A stretch of 54,944 bases of DNA from Alcanivorax sp. S71-1-4 (lineage in GTDB: Bacteria; Pseudomonadota; Gammaproteobacteria; Pseudomonadales; Alcanivoracaceae): the NCBI RefSeq assembly GCF_009846755.1, contig NZ_AQOR01000027.1, positions 1-54,944 on the forward strand, read 5' to 3'. Below the pieces are notes generated by a model. The model searched no databases. It saw only the letters and a list, made by a program, of their open reading frames with translations, and was not told the origin of the DNA. Of the stretch, positions 45,172 to 54,944 are shown one piece after another (within the stretch, counting starts at the first letter, position 1; each line of letters begins with the position of its first letter). A program made the position numbers and the translations under genes.

Positions 45172-45828
45172 TCAGTTTGTTGCCATCGACAGGATGTTGG
45201 CCACCAGCTTTTCGATACCGACGGCAGCCTCACGGAGGCGGCCGGCTTCCATGTAGGCCGGTGTCGTCACCACCTTGCGTTGTTCATCCACAACACACTC
45301 GTCCACCGGGCATGGCACGTGCTTGCCGCCCATGCTGTCGATGGCGGCGGCCACGTCTTCATTGCTGCCGATGGTGCAGGCCACGCCTTCACCGAACAAC
45401 TGCGGCGCCATGGTCGGCGCAATACAGATCAGCCCCACCGGTTTGCCAGCCCGGTGCATTGCGCGCGCGAAATCCCGCACCTCGGCATTGATCTGCATGT
45501 CGGCACCCTGGAAGGCGAAGTCACACAGGTTTTTCGCCACCCCGAACCCGCCGGGCACGATCAGCGCATCGTAGTCACTGGCATCGGCCACACTCAGATC
45601 GATGATCTCGCCCCGTGCGAGGCGCGCGGCTTCCACCAGCACGTTGCGTTTCTCACCGGGCATCGGTTCCCCGGTGATATGGTTGATCACATGAGCCTGG
45701 GCGATATTCGGCGCCATGCACTGATAGCGGACGTCGGCACGATCCAGCGCCAGCAGGGTCAGGGTGGTCTCGTAAATCTCGGAACCGTCGAATACGCCGC
45801 TGCCGGCGAGCAAAACTGCGATTTTCAT
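45172..45828 (-). CDS. elbB: Isoprenoid biosynthesis glyoxalase ElbB (DJ-1/PfpI fold)
   Basis: This 218-residue DJ-1 superfamily protein starts MKIAVLLAGSGVFDGSEIYE, the standard ElbB N-terminus, with DYDALIVPGGFGVAKNL and the nucleophile-elbow Cys135 in LICIAPTM. E. coli ElbB has glyoxalase activity and has been linked to isoprenoid yield; the natural role is uncertain. It overlaps the DUF502 gene by 4 nt (ATGA), so it is the last gene of a greB-DUF502-elbB operon. Confidence 0.92.
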   Translation of the reverse strand: MKIAVLLAGSGVFDGSEIYETTLTLLALDRADVRYQCMAPNIAQAHVINHITGEPMPGEKRNVLVEAARLARGEIIDLSVADASDYDALIVPGGFGVAKNLCDFAFQGADMQINAEVRDFARAMHRAGKPVGLICIAPTMAPQLFGEGVACTIGSNEDVAAAIDSMGGKHVPCPVDECVVDEQRKVVTTPAYMEAGRLREAAVGIEKLVANILSMATN

Positions 45829-46478
45829 CTTTCCTCCACAGGCGTTGCCGCCGGGGCCGCACCACCCGGAAACAGGCGATGGCTACCGGCCCCGCAGGCC
45901 ACCACGACTTTCATCATCTGTTCAACCTTGATATCAGGACACAGTGTTACCACACTCATGTCGACGATATAAATAAACCCCGTGGTCGGGTTCGGCCCGG
46001 TGGGCACGAACACGCTGACCTGACCATCGCTGAAGCGGGACGTGATCAACCCGAGCACGGACACCTCGACGTCACGGCCATACAGCCAGACCCGCGCCAC
46101 CTCGCCGCGTGCAAAGGGTGAATCCTCACTGTTACCGAGCAACTGCGCGACCACTTCGCGCACCGCCCGATAGCCTGGCAAGCGGGCCATCACGCCATCT
46201 TCGGTACGCTGCCAGAGCCAGCCTCCCAGGCGGGTGGTGACCAGGTTGCCGAGCAGGAAGCAGAAGGTCACCAACACCACGATGCCGATCAGGTCGGCAG
46301 CGTACTGCGGCCACCCCCAGCTGCGGATGAACAGCGTCGCCACCGGCGAGGTGATATCGGTGACAATGCTGTAGATCCAGCGGAAGAAAAACCCGACCAC
46401 CGCCAGCGGCAACAGAATCACCAGGCCGCCCACCAGTGACTTGCGGATAAAACTCATGGAGCGCTGTCCGGATCTCAT
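45825..46478 (-). CDS. DUF502 inner-membrane protein
   Basis: This 217-residue protein has two membrane helices (about residues 15-37 and 60-82) and a cytoplasmic beta-rich domain with the family segments PLAVVGFFFRWIY, LPGYRAVREVVAQLLG, VSVFVPTGPNPTTGFIYIV and DMSVVTLCPDIKVEQMMKVVV. The function of DUF502 (PF04367) is not established. The start used overlaps the greB stop (ATGA); MSFIRKS, seven codons later, is an alternative that matches many family members. Confidence 0.88.
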   Translation of the reverse strand: MRSGQRSMSFIRKSLVGGLVILLPLAVVGFFFRWIYSIVTDITSPVATLFIRSWGWPQYAADLIGIVVLVTFCFLLGNLVTTRLGGWLWQRTEDGVMARLPGYRAVREVVAQLLGNSEDSPFARGEVARVWLYGRDVEVSVLGLITSRFSDGQVSVFVPTGPNPTTGFIYIVDMSVVTLCPDIKVEQMMKVVVACGAGSHRLFPGGAAPAATPVEER

Positions 46479-46999
46479 GCCTGTTCTCCGTCGACGGGCG
46501 CCGTGTAGCGAATCCCGGTGACAATGTACTCGCGTTCCCCCGCCGGCGACTGCACCAGCGCCTCATCTTCCACGCGCTTGCCCAGCAACGCACGTGCCAT
46601 CGGTGAATCAACACTGATCCAGCCACGTGTGGCGCTGCTTTCGTCCGGGCCAACAATGCGATAGCAGCACGTCTCGCCACTTTCGGCATCTTCCAGCGTG
46701 ACCCAGGCGCCGAAAAACACGCGCGACGGATCATCCGGCAGACGATCAACCACCACCATGTCGTCCAGGCGCCGTGACAGAAAACGGATGCGGCTGTCGA
46801 TCTCCCGCAGCATCTTCTTGCCATAAATGTACTCGGCGTTTTCCGAGCGGTCGCCCTGGGCGGCCGCTTCCTGGACCGCCTGGGTCACTTCCGGGCGGCG
46901 TACTTTCCACAGATGTTGCAGTTCATCATTGAGCACCCGGTAACCGTCCGGAGTGATGTATTTGGATGCCGGTTTTGACGGCGGACGCCAACGCCCCAT
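46475..46999 (-). CDS. greB: Transcript cleavage factor GreB
   Basis: This 174-residue factor rescues backtracked RNA polymerase by stimulating transcript cleavage. The N-terminal coiled coil contains the tip motif GDRSENAEYIYGKK with its two acidic residues (D and E), followed by LREIDSRIRFLSRRL. The C-terminal FKBP-like domain contains DESSATRGWISVDSPMARALLGK. YIYGKK instead of YxxAKE supports GreB rather than GreA. It is the first gene of the greB-DUF502-elbB operon; the glyoxalase-fold gene ends 10 nt upstream. Confidence 0.93.
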   Translation of the reverse strand: MGRWRPPSKPASKYITPDGYRVLNDELQHLWKVRRPEVTQAVQEAAAQGDRSENAEYIYGKKMLREIDSRIRFLSRRLDDMVVVDRLPDDPSRVFFGAWVTLEDAESGETCCYRIVGPDESSATRGWISVDSPMARALLGKRVEDEALVQSPAGEREYIVTGIRYTAPVDGEQA

Positions 47000-47009
47000 A
47001 GATCACCTG

Positions 47010-47423
47010 TCAGGCAAAGACTTCGTTGCTGCGACGAAACGCCTTGAACTCCAGCGCATTGCCAGCCGGATCATAAAGCAGAAACGTGCCCTGTTCGCCG
47101 GCCTGCCCGGCATAGCGCACGTGCGGTGCCAGAATGAAATCCTGCCCTGCGTCGGCCAGCCGCACCGCCAGCATCTCCCACTCGTGCCAGGCAAGAATGA
47201 CCCCGAAATGGGGCACCGGTACCGGCTTGCCATCCACGTCACTGAAGCCGGCGGGTGCCGGCAACCGGTCCACCTGATGCGCGGACAACTGATGACCGAA
47301 CAGATCGAAATCCGCCCAGTGGTCCGTGCTGCGGCCCGGCTCGGCGCCCAGCAGGTTGACATAAAACTGCCGTGCCGCGCGCAGGTCGGTCACGGGAAAC
47401 GCCAGATGAAAGGGTCGCATCAT
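47010..47423 (-). CDS. VOC-family (glyoxalase/dioxygenase fold) protein
   Basis: This 137-residue protein has the paired beta-alpha-beta modules of the vicinal oxygen chelate family: MMRPFHLAFPVTDLRAARQFYVNLLG at the N-terminus and FLLYDPAGNALEFKAF at the C-terminus, with likely metal ligands among the N-terminal His, the central HFGV His and the C-terminal Glu. The substrate is unknown. Its ATG codons overlap the stop of the upstream membrane flavoprotein (ATGATG across TGA), which implies coupled translation; a start four codons further up is possible. Confidence 0.85.
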   Translation of the reverse strand: MMRPFHLAFPVTDLRAARQFYVNLLGAEPGRSTDHWADFDLFGHQLSAHQVDRLPAPAGFSDVDGKPVPVPHFGVILAWHEWEMLAVRLADAGQDFILAPHVRYAGQAGEQGTFLLYDPAGNALEFKAFRRSNEVFA

Positions 47424-49558
47424 CGCAAACGCCATTGGTGAAAACGGGTCAGCAGCCGCAGCGCCCACGCGGGGGCATGCGCGCGCTTCCATTCGCCGGC
47501 CACATACTTGTTACCTTCCATGAAGGTCGGATAAGCGTGCACCGTGCCCAGGACTTTATTCAGTCCCAGGCCGTGTTTCATCGCCAGGACATATTCAGCA
47601 ATCATTTCCGCCGCGTGGTCACCGACGATGGTCACCCCGAGGATACGATCCTTGCCCGGCACCGTCAGCACACTGACCCAGCCACGGGCGCAACCGTCCG
47701 CGATGGCCCGATCCAGTTCGGCGAAATCATACCGGGTCAACTCATAGGCCACGCCTTGTGCCTGCGCTTCGCTTTCATTCAGGCCCACCCGTGCCACTTC
47801 CGGAGCGCTGAATGTCACAAAGGGGATGGCCTGGTAATCCACCTTGAAACGGCGGGCAAACCCGAACAACGCGTTCACCGCAGCGTACCAGGCCTGATGA
47901 CCGGCCACGTGCGTGAACTGCCAGGGGCCGGTGACATCCCCGCAGGCCAGAATATTCGGCAGGCGGGTCTGCAGATGGGCATCGGTGTCCAGCGTGCCGT
48001 CATCACGGCGCAACAGCCCCAGCGCTTCCAAGCCCATCCCTTCGGTACGCGCCTCGCGGCCCACGGCCACCAGCAGGGCGTCGCCGCTCACGGTGACAGG
48101 CTCCCCGTCCGGTGACGCCGCCCCGCAGTGCAGCCGTCGCGCTCCGCCCTGTTGCTCCACGCGCAGCACACGGTAGCCCGTCATCACGGTGACGCCGTCG
48201 GCGCGTAACGCGGTGGCCACCGCCTCGCTGACGTCCTGGTCTTCGCGGGGCAGCAGGCGCGGCGCGGTTTCAATCACGGTCACTGCACTACCCAGCCGGG
48301 CGAACGCCTGCGCCAGTTCCACCCCCACGGCACCACCGCCCATCACCAGCAACCTTGCCGGCAGTGCCTCCAGGTGCCAGAGCGTTTCCGACGTGAGGTA
48401 ACCGCTGTCCGCCAGGCCAGGAATCGGTGGCACGCGCGGTCGCGCGCCAGTGGCGATGACAATGTGCCGGGCACTGAGCGTGCGGCCATTGATCGATACT
48501 GTCCACGGCGAGGTCAGCCGGGCGTGGCCGCGCAGGCATTCCACACCCAGGCTTTCATAGCGCGCGACGGAATCGTGTGGCGCGATGCGCTGGATCACGT
48601 CGCGCAGGCGCGCCATCACCTGCGCAAACTCCACCGCCGGCGTGCCCGCCCGGATACCGAACTGCTCCGCCTCGCGCAGCGTCTGCATCACCACTGCACT
48701 GCGAATCAATGCCTTGCTCGGCACGCAGCCGGTGTTCAGGCAGTCGCCGCCCATTTCCCCGGCTTCGATCAGGGTCACGCGCGCTTTGACTGCAGCGGCG
48801 ATATAAGACGTCACCAGCCCGGCCGCTCCCGCCCCGATCACGATCAGGTTGCGATCAAACTGCGCCGGCTTTTTCCAGCGACGGTAAAGCTGTCGTGCCC
48901 GCACACGATGGAGCACGGCGCGTGCCAGCCACGGGAACACCGCCAGCAGGACGAACGCAAACAGTAATCCCGGTGACAGGATGCCGCGCAGGCTGTCCAG
49001 CTGTCCGAGCTCACGGCCCGCGTTCACGTACACCAGCGTGCCGGGCAGCATGCCGAGCTGGCTGACCCAGTAGAAACGCCGCGCCGGCAGGCGTGTCAGG
49101 CCCATCACCAGATTGATGACAAAAAACGGAAACACCGGCACCAGCCGCAGGCTGAACAGGTAAAAGGCCCCATCGCGGTCGATCCCGGCATTGATCCTGT
49201 CCAGGGTGCCGGCAAAGCGCCGGCTGACCAGATCACGAAACAACGTGCGCGAGACCAGCATCGCCAGCGTTGCGCCGAGGGAGCTGGCAAATGACACCAC
49301 CAGCGTGCCGGTGACCAGCCCGAACACCGCACCGCCAAGCAATGTCAGCAACGCCGCACCCGGTAGCGACAGGGCCGCCACCAGCACGTACAGCAAAAAA
49401 TAGCCGCCAATCAGCCACAACGGGTGCTCGGCATAGAGCGCGTCCACGCGCGCCTGCTGATGCTTGATGGCATCCAGCGTCAGGTACTGGCCCAGGTCCA
49501 GCGCGAACCAGGCCATCAGCGCGGCCAGCACCATCAGCACGATCAGTGCTTTCTTCAT
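47420..49558 (-). CDS. VTT (TVP38/DedA-like) membrane domain fused to a flavoprotein disulfide reductase
   Basis: This 712-residue fusion starts MKKALIVLMVLAALMAWFAL, with about five membrane helices to residue 240 containing the VTT core (ALSLPGAALLTLLGGAVFG and LRLVPVFPFFVINLVMG). A complete pyridine-nucleotide disulfide reductase follows: FAD site IVIGAGAAGLVTSYIAA near 250, redox pair GGDCLNTGCVPSKAL (C273, C278), NAD site LLVMGGGAVGVELAQ, and the C-terminal HAYPTFMEGNK with the catalytic His-Glu partner. It resembles mercuric and dihydrolipoyl reductases but lacks the MerA N-terminal and C-terminal cysteines. GGGAG lies 8 nt before the chosen ATG. The substrate is unknown; a membrane-tethered thiol or quinone reductase is plausible. 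Confidence 0.88.
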   Translation of the reverse strand: MKKALIVLMVLAALMAWFALDLGQYLTLDAIKHQQARVDALYAEHPLWLIGGYFLLYVLVAALSLPGAALLTLLGGAVFGLVTGTLVVSFASSLGATLAMLVSRTLFRDLVSRRFAGTLDRINAGIDRDGAFYLFSLRLVPVFPFFVINLVMGLTRLPARRFYWVSQLGMLPGTLVYVNAGRELGQLDSLRGILSPGLLFAFVLLAVFPWLARAVLHRVRARQLYRRWKKPAQFDRNLIVIGAGAAGLVTSYIAAAVKARVTLIEAGEMGGDCLNTGCVPSKALIRSAVVMQTLREAEQFGIRAGTPAVEFAQVMARLRDVIQRIAPHDSVARYESLGVECLRGHARLTSPWTVSINGRTLSARHIVIATGARPRVPPIPGLADSGYLTSETLWHLEALPARLLVMGGGAVGVELAQAFARLGSAVTVIETAPRLLPREDQDVSEAVATALRADGVTVMTGYRVLRVEQQGGARRLHCGAASPDGEPVTVSGDALLVAVGREARTEGMGLEALGLLRRDDGTLDTDAHLQTRLPNILACGDVTGPWQFTHVAGHQAWYAAVNALFGFARRFKVDYQAIPFVTFSAPEVARVGLNESEAQAQGVAYELTRYDFAELDRAIADGCARGWVSVLTVPGKDRILGVTIVGDHAAEMIAEYVLAMKHGLGLNKVLGTVHAYPTFMEGNKYVAGEWKRAHAPAWALRLLTRFHQWRLR

Positions 49559-49587
49559 CGGCGACTCCCTGTTTTGAGCCATGGTAA

Positions 49588-50658
<1,071 letters not shown>

Positions 50659-50665
50659 TCTGCCC

Positions 50666-50687
50666 GGCCCGCCCCCTCGCGGGCCTT
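50666..50687 (+). terminator. Terminator of hemB
   Basis: GGCCCGC (50666-50672) pairs with GCGGGCC (50679-50685) around a 6-nt loop 8 nt after the hemB stop, followed by TT only. Confidence 0.6.
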
Positions 50688-50696
50688 GTAATCCCT

Positions 50697-50714
50697 CTGT
50701 CACAAGAATGTAAT
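50697..50714 (+). promoter_or_regulatory. Pho box upstream of ppk1
   Basis: CTGTCAC-AAGA-ATGTAAT is two 7-nt half-sites with the exact 11-nt period of PhoB sites (consensus CTGTNAT-like). It lies 46-63 nt before the ppk1 ATG, where PhoB could activate. The gene controlled, polyphosphate kinase, fits the Pho regulon. Confidence 0.6.
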
Positions 50715-50759
50715 TAGATAAGGAATCTCTCTCAGCCGCACCGATCAGGATGTCCCTGC

Positions 50760-52856
50760 ATGACCGCCTCCGTCCCCGACGATGTCACGCCGAACAGCGC
50801 CACCGACCTGGACAGCCCCGACTATTACATCAACCGGGAACTCAGCCTGCTGCAGTTCAACCTGCGCGTGCTGGAACAGGCCATGGACGAACGCCAGCCA
50901 TTGATGGAGCGGCTGAATTTCCTGCTGATCTTTTCCAGCAACATGGACGAGTTCTTCGAGATCCGTGTCGCCGGGCTGCAAAACCGCCTGCAGACCAACA
51001 CCGGCCAAGCCACGCTCGATGGCATGTTGCCGGGCGACATTCTCAAGCGCATCAGTGACATCGTGCACGAGGCCGTGACGCGCCAGTATCACATTCTCAA
51101 CGACATCCTGTTGCCCGCCCTGGCAAATGAAGGCGTGCATTTCCTGCGCCGGGAGAACTGGACCAGCGCACAGGAAGCCTGGGTCAAACGCTATTTCCGC
51201 GACCAGATCTATCCGGTGCTCACGCCGATCGCGCTGGACCCGGCGCACCCTTTCCCGCGCCTGGTCAACAAGAGCCTGAACTTTATCGTGTCGCTGGATG
51301 GCAAAGATGCCTTTGGTCGCCAGACCGGCCTGGCCATTGTGCCGGCGCCCCGCTCACTGCCCCGCCTGATCCGCATCCCTGACGATATCTGTGACGACGG
51401 CAATGACAATTTCGTCTTCCTGTCGTCGATGATTCACGCCCATGTCAGCGATCTGTTCCCCGGCATGAAGGCCACCGGCTGCTACCAGTTCCGCGTGACC
51501 CGCAACGCCGACATGGAAGTGGACGAGGACGTCGACGACCTGGCCATGGCGCTCAAGGGCGAGCTGTTGCTGCGGCGCTATGGTGATGAGGTCCGGCTGG
51601 AAGTGGCGGACAATTGCCCGCGCCACCTGATCGAATACCTGTTGCAGAAATTCGAGCTGGGCGAGGAAGACCTGTACGAGGTCAACGGCCCGGTGAACCT
51701 GGCGCGCATGTTCACCGACGTGAAACGCCCCCGCCTGCGGTACACGCCCTTTACGCCTCGCATTCCGGCCCGCATCAAGAATGCGGAAAGCATTTTCGAT
51801 GCCGTGGACCAGGGCGACATTCTGCTCAACCACCCCTATGAATCCTTCAACCCGGTGGTGAACTACCTCGCAGAGGCCGCGCGCGATCCCCGGGTGCTGG
51901 CGATCAAGCAGACGCTGTATCGCACCGGCACCAACTCGGAGATCCTGGACCACCTGGAAACCGCAGCACGTAACGGCAAGGAAGTCACCGCCATCGTGGA
52001 GCTGCGCGCCCGCTTCGATGAAGAAAGCAATATCGAAGGCGCGCGCCGGTTGCAGGAAGCCGGCGCCATCGTCGTGTACGGCATCGTTGGCTACAAGACC
52101 CATTCCAAGATGATGCTGATCATTCGCCGCGACGCTAACGGCAACATCCGCCGCTATGCACACCTGGGCACCGGCAACTACCACACCAAGACCACCAAGC
52201 TGTATACCGACTATGGTTTGCTGACGGCCGACGAAGGCCTGTGCCAGGACGTGCACAAGATCTTTCTGGAACTGACCGGCATGGGCAAGGCGGCCCGCCT
52301 CAAGCAGTTGATGCACTCGCCGTTCACGCTGCACAGCGGGCTGCTGGAGCTGATCGATTTCGAGACGCAGGAAGCCCTGGCCGGCCGCAAGGCGCGCATC
52401 ATCGTCAAGGTTAATTCACTCACCGACCCGCAGATCATGCAGGCGCTGTATCGCGCCAGCCAGGCCGGCGTGCCGATTGATCTGATCGTGCGCGGCATGT
52501 GCTGCCTGCGCCCGGGCCTGCCCGGTATTTCCGACAATATCCGCGTGCGCTCCATCATCGGCCGTTTCCTGGAACACACCCGCGTGCATTATTTCCACCA
52601 TGGCGGCGAGGAACGCATCTACCTTTCCAGCGCCGACTGGATGGAGCGCAACCTCATCAACCGGGTAGAAACCTGCTTCCCGATCAACGACCCGAAGCTG
52701 CGCGAGCGCATTCTGTATGAAGGGCTGGAAGTCTATCTGCAGGACAACAGCCAGGCCTGGCTGCTGCAATCGGACGGCAGCTACGTGCGCGCGCCGTTCA
52801 ACGAAGGGGAACCATTGATCACCGCCCAGCAAGTGCTGCTGGAGCGGCTCACCTGA
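50760..52856 (+). CDS. ppk1: Polyphosphate kinase 1
   Basis: This 698-residue enzyme reversibly polymerises the gamma-phosphate of ATP into polyphosphate. The four-domain layout is recognisable: an N-terminal domain starting [21 protein letters not shown], a head domain, and two phospholipase D-like domains. The phospho-acceptor His is H448 in [12 protein letters not shown], and a second His region is [19 protein letters not shown] near 613. It is convergent with ppx, which degrades the product, and preceded by a Pho box. Confidence 0.96.
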   Translation: MTASVPDDVTPNSATDLDSPDYYINRELSLLQFNLRVLEQAMDERQPLMERLNFLLIFSSNMDEFFEIRVAGLQNRLQTNTGQATLDGMLPGDILKRISDIVHEAVTRQYHILNDILLPALANEGVHFLRRENWTSAQEAWVKRYFRDQIYPVLTPIALDPAHPFPRLVNKSLNFIVSLDGKDAFGRQTGLAIVPAPRSLPRLIRIPDDICDDGNDNFVFLSSMIHAHVSDLFPGMKATGCYQFRVTRNADMEVDEDVDDLAMALKGELLLRRYGDEVRLEVADNCPRHLIEYLLQKFELGEEDLYEVNGPVNLARMFTDVKRPRLRYTPFTPRIPARIKNAESIFDAVDQGDILLNHPYESFNPVVNYLAEAARDPRVLAIKQTLYRTGTNSEILDHLETAARNGKEVTAIVELRARFDEESNIEGARRLQEAGAIVVYGIVGYKTHSKMMLIIRRDANGNIRRYAHLGTGNYHTKTTKLYTDYGLLTADEGLCQDVHKIFLELTGMGKAARLKQLMHSPFTLHSGLLELIDFETQEALAGRKARIIVKVNSLTDPQIMQALYRASQAGVPIDLIVRGMCCLRPGLPGISDNIRVRSIIGRFLEHTRVHYFHHGGEERIYLSSADWMERNLINRVETCFPINDPKLRERILYEGLEVYLQDNSQAWLLQSDGSYVRAPFNEGEPLITAQQVLLERLT

Positions 52857-52866
52857 CACCTGAACG

Positions 52867-52901
52867 GGTCATCACCTGAGGGACCGCCTCAGGTGATGAC
52901 C
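52867..52901. terminator. Shared ppk1/ppx terminator hairpin
   Basis: GGTCATCACCTGAGG (52867-52881) and its perfect inverse (52887-52901) form a 15-bp stem with a 5-nt loop. The right arm contains the last codons and stop of ppx. It lies 11 nt past the ppk1 stop. No T tract on either side. Confidence 0.7.
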
Positions 52902-54382
52902 AGCTCAAACCCACCGCCTTCGAAGAACTCCTGCTCCTGCTCCATGTCGGCCCGGGTCAGCGGGTGATCCGCCAGCCAGCCTTCCGGAAACGCCAGCGCC
53001 AGCTTCTTCGCCCCGACCGTGACCCGGATATCCGGCAGCGGCTGGTCACTGCGCGCATGGTGCAAACGCGCCGACAATCGCAGCAACAGGCTCAACCGAA
53101 GCAGCATGGCCTGGTCATCGCCGGGCAGTTCATCGAAGGCGGCCAGCGGAATCTTGCGTCGGTGCGCCCGTACCAGCACCGCCACCGCCTGTTGCTCCTG
53201 ACGGGAGAACCCCGGCAGGTCGGAGTTTTGCACAAGATAAGCGCCATGCTTGTGAAACTGGCTGTGCGATACGGACAGGCCCAGCTCATGCAGCAAGGCG
53301 CCCCAGCGCAGGACCTCCGCCGCCATGGTGTCGGCCAGCGCCCAGCCCTCACTGGCCTGGGCCAGGAAGCTCTGCGCCGTGTCTGCCACCCGCTGCGCCT
53401 GCTGGGCATCCACGTGGTGGCGGTTCATCAGCGCCTGGATCGACCGCTCGCGCACATCTTCATGCTCCAGCCGGCCGAGCAGGTCATACAGCAGCCCTTC
53501 CCGCAACGCACCGTTGCTGATGGTCATGCTGGTCAGGCCGAGTTGCTGGAAGATGCCGGTGAGAATGGCCACGCCGGCGGCGAAGATCGGCATGCGATCC
53601 TCGCGCAGCCCTTTCAGGCCCGTCTCAGGCACCCTGCCCGCCCGTACCAGGCGGCGGCGAATACGCTCCAGCCCTTCGGCAGAGATAGCGCCGTCGCTCC
53701 AGCCGTTCTCTTCGCACACCTGGCCAATCGCCTTGATGGTGCCGGAGGCGCCCACGGCCTCCTGCCAGCCCAGCCGCCGATAGGCCGCCTGCAGCGTCAG
53801 CACTTCCTGCCTGGCCGTGGTCACGGCCCGGTCAAACGCTTTCTCGGTGCAGGTATTCTCCGGGAAGAAACGGCGGGTAAAGCTGACGCACCCCATATGC
53901 AGCGATTCGGTCTCCAGCGCCTCGAAGCGCTCGCCGATGATCAGCTCGGTGCTGCCGCCACCGATATCCACCACCAGCCGCCGCCCCTGCTGATCCGGCA
54001 GGGAATGGCTGACACCGAGGTAGATCAGGCGCGCTTCCTCACGGCCGGCCACGATCTCGATATCGTGCCCCAGCACCGCCTCGGCATCACGGATGAATTC
54101 CTTGGCATTGCGGGCCATGCGCAGTGCGTTGGTGCCCACTACGCGCACACCGATACGCGGCACATCGCGGATCCGCTGGGCAAACCGGCCCAGGCAGTCC
54201 AGTGCCCGCTCACGGGCGTCCGCCGTGATGCAGTTGTGCTCGTCCAGCCCGGCACCGAGCTGGACTTTTTCGGACAGGCCTTCCTGAACCTGTAGCTCGC
54301 CCTGCACCAGCCGGGCCACCACCATGTGAAAACTGTTCGACCCCAGGTCGATCGCAGCCAGATGTTCCGGGTTCTGCGGCAA
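52889..54382 (-). CDS. ppx: Exopolyphosphatase / Ppx-GppA family
   Basis: This 497-residue, ASKHA-fold enzyme removes terminal phosphates from polyphosphate and may hydrolyse pppGpp. Motifs are AAIDLGSNSFHMVVA (P1), VVGTNALRMARN, LVVDIGGGSTELIIG (P2) and VGASGTIKAIGQV, followed by the C-terminal HD-like domain (about 310-497; LLHELGLSVSHSQFHKHGAYLV). Length agrees with Ppx rather than the shorter actinobacterial forms. It is convergent with ppk1 and divergent from trxA, the Pseudomonas order. Confidence 0.94.
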   Translation of the reverse strand: MPQNPEHLAAIDLGSNSFHMVVARLVQGELQVQEGLSEKVQLGAGLDEHNCITADARERALDCLGRFAQRIRDVPRIGVRVVGTNALRMARNAKEFIRDAEAVLGHDIEIVAGREEARLIYLGVSHSLPDQQGRRLVVDIGGGSTELIIGERFEALETESLHMGCVSFTRRFFPENTCTEKAFDRAVTTARQEVLTLQAAYRRLGWQEAVGASGTIKAIGQVCEENGWSDGAISAEGLERIRRRLVRAGRVPETGLKGLREDRMPIFAAGVAILTGIFQQLGLTSMTISNGALREGLLYDLLGRLEHEDVRERSIQALMNRHHVDAQQAQRVADTAQSFLAQASEGWALADTMAAEVLRWGALLHELGLSVSHSQFHKHGAYLVQNSDLPGFSRQEQQAVAVLVRAHRRKIPLAAFDELPGDDQAMLLRLSLLLRLSARLHHARSDQPLPDIRVTVGAKKLALAFPEGWLADHPLTRADMEQEQEFFEGGGFELVIT

Positions 54383-54543
54383 AAGCGTTCTCCTTCAACG
54401 TGTCCGGGGCGTCCGCGCAGGGCGGAGCATGACATCCGCACAAGACAGTCGCATGACAGGGATGATATCAGCCCACCCACCGGTGCGGGTCCATTTCGCC
54501 GGCACGAGAGCCTGCCGCTATGGCCGCCATACCCTGCCGAAGG

Positions 54544-54574
54544 TTGAAACCTCCAGCGCCTGACCTGATATTAT
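54544..54574 (+). promoter_or_regulatory. Promoter of trxA
   Basis: TTGAAA (54544-54549) and an extended -10, TGATATTAT (TATTAT at 54569-54574), with a 19-nt spacer; the TGn extension compensates for the long spacer. It lies about 33 nt before the ATG. Confidence 0.5.
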
Positions 54575-54606
54575 GCTGACCGCGAACCCCCAAACAGGAG
54601 AAATCA

Positions 54607-54933
54607 ATGAGCGGCGAGATTGTCAACGCCACCGATACCAGCTTCGAGGACGTCGTCCTCAAGTCCAGCGAACCGGTACTGGTGGACTACTGGGCCCCCT
54701 GGTGTGGCCCGTGCAAGATGATCGCCCCGATTCTCGAGGACGTGGCCGGCGAGTACGCAGGCCGCCTCAAAGTGGTCAAGATCAACATCGACGACAACCC
54801 GGATACCCCGCGCAAGTATGGCGTACGTGGCATCCCGACCCTGTCGGTGTTCCGTAACGGGAACGTGGAAGCAACCAAAGTGGGCGCCCTGTCCAAGTCG
54901 CAACTGACGGCTTTCCTCGACAGCACCCTCTGA
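54607..54933 (+). CDS. trxA: Thioredoxin 1
   Basis: This 108-residue cytoplasmic disulfide reductant has the active site [14 protein letters not shown] (C33, C36), Asp26-equivalent VDYW, and the cis-Pro loop GIPTLSVF. It matches E. coli TrxA in length and throughout. AGGAG lies 7-8 nt before the ATG. It is divergent from ppx; rho usually follows in relatives but lies outside the window. Confidence 0.96.
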   Translation: MSGEIVNATDTSFEDVVLKSSEPVLVDYWAPWCGPCKMIAPILEDVAGEYAGRLKVVKINIDDNPDTPRKYGVRGIPTLSVFRNGNVEATKVGALSKSQLTAFLDSTL

Positions 54934-54944
54934 CAGCGGCCCCG

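Overview
The window reads as a chromosomal segment of a GC-rich gammaproteobacterium. Almost every housekeeping gene looks like its Pseudomonas counterpart, and several blocks keep a Pseudomonas-like gene order: DUF47-pit, argA, ompR-tex-gshA, hemC-hemD-hemX-hemY, algQ-FKBP-yheS, and hemB-ppk-ppx-trxA. The blocks are joined differently from Pseudomonas. The repeat types and the mix of neighbours would fit the Alcanivorax group, but that is an inference. I see no rRNA, tRNA, CRISPR array, prophage or intact insertion sequence.

Layout. 0-16.5 kb: nitrogen and branched-chain amino acid genes (ilvE, glnE, argA, ilvD), a stand-alone GspE/PilB-type ATPase, a phosphate transport pair (DUF47-pit), a single HEPN-type Abi gene with its own promoter, a probable thiol/redox operon (tandem DsbA-fold protein, MAPEG protein, ferredoxin-linked flavin reductase), and hemH. 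16.6-20.6 kb: hemC-hemD-hemX-hemY on the minus strand, convergent with hemH across a palindromic repeat that encodes the last residues of both HemH and HemY. 20.9-22.9 kb: ndh and a secreted DUF4168 protein.

23-33.5 kb: the OmpR/EnvZ region. envZ and ompR lie in the order and orientation of the usual ompR-envZ operon but are about 8.4 kb apart. Between them are two paralogous lipoproteins facing inwards around a diiron-type metallo-beta-lactamase-fold protein and a divergent LuxR-type response regulator/histidine kinase pair, then an XRE antitoxin whose RelE-type toxin gene is frameshifted. This interval is the best candidate here for an undescribed accessory system.

33.8-45 kb: a PilH-like receiver, tex, gshA, an Rmf-like protein, dsbB, algQ/rsd, an FKBP lipoprotein, an orphan ParA, DUF2390 and the ABC-F protein YheS. 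45-54.9 kb: elbB, DUF502, greB, a glyoxalase-fold protein, a membrane VTT-flavoprotein disulfide reductase fusion, hemB, ppk1 with a good Pho box, ppx and trxA.

Two repeat families stand out. One is built on GTCGGACGTCTGAC-like units (after pit, and between hemH and hemY). The other consists of palindromic elements with GTAGGGTG termini (22.9, 40.4 and 44.9 kb), all in intergenic gaps. Genes acting together include hemB, hemC, hemD and hemH (tetrapyrrole synthesis); pit, DUF47, ppk1 and ppx (phosphate and polyphosphate); and gshA, dsbB, trxA, the DsbA-fold protein and MAPEG (thiol and redox chemistry).
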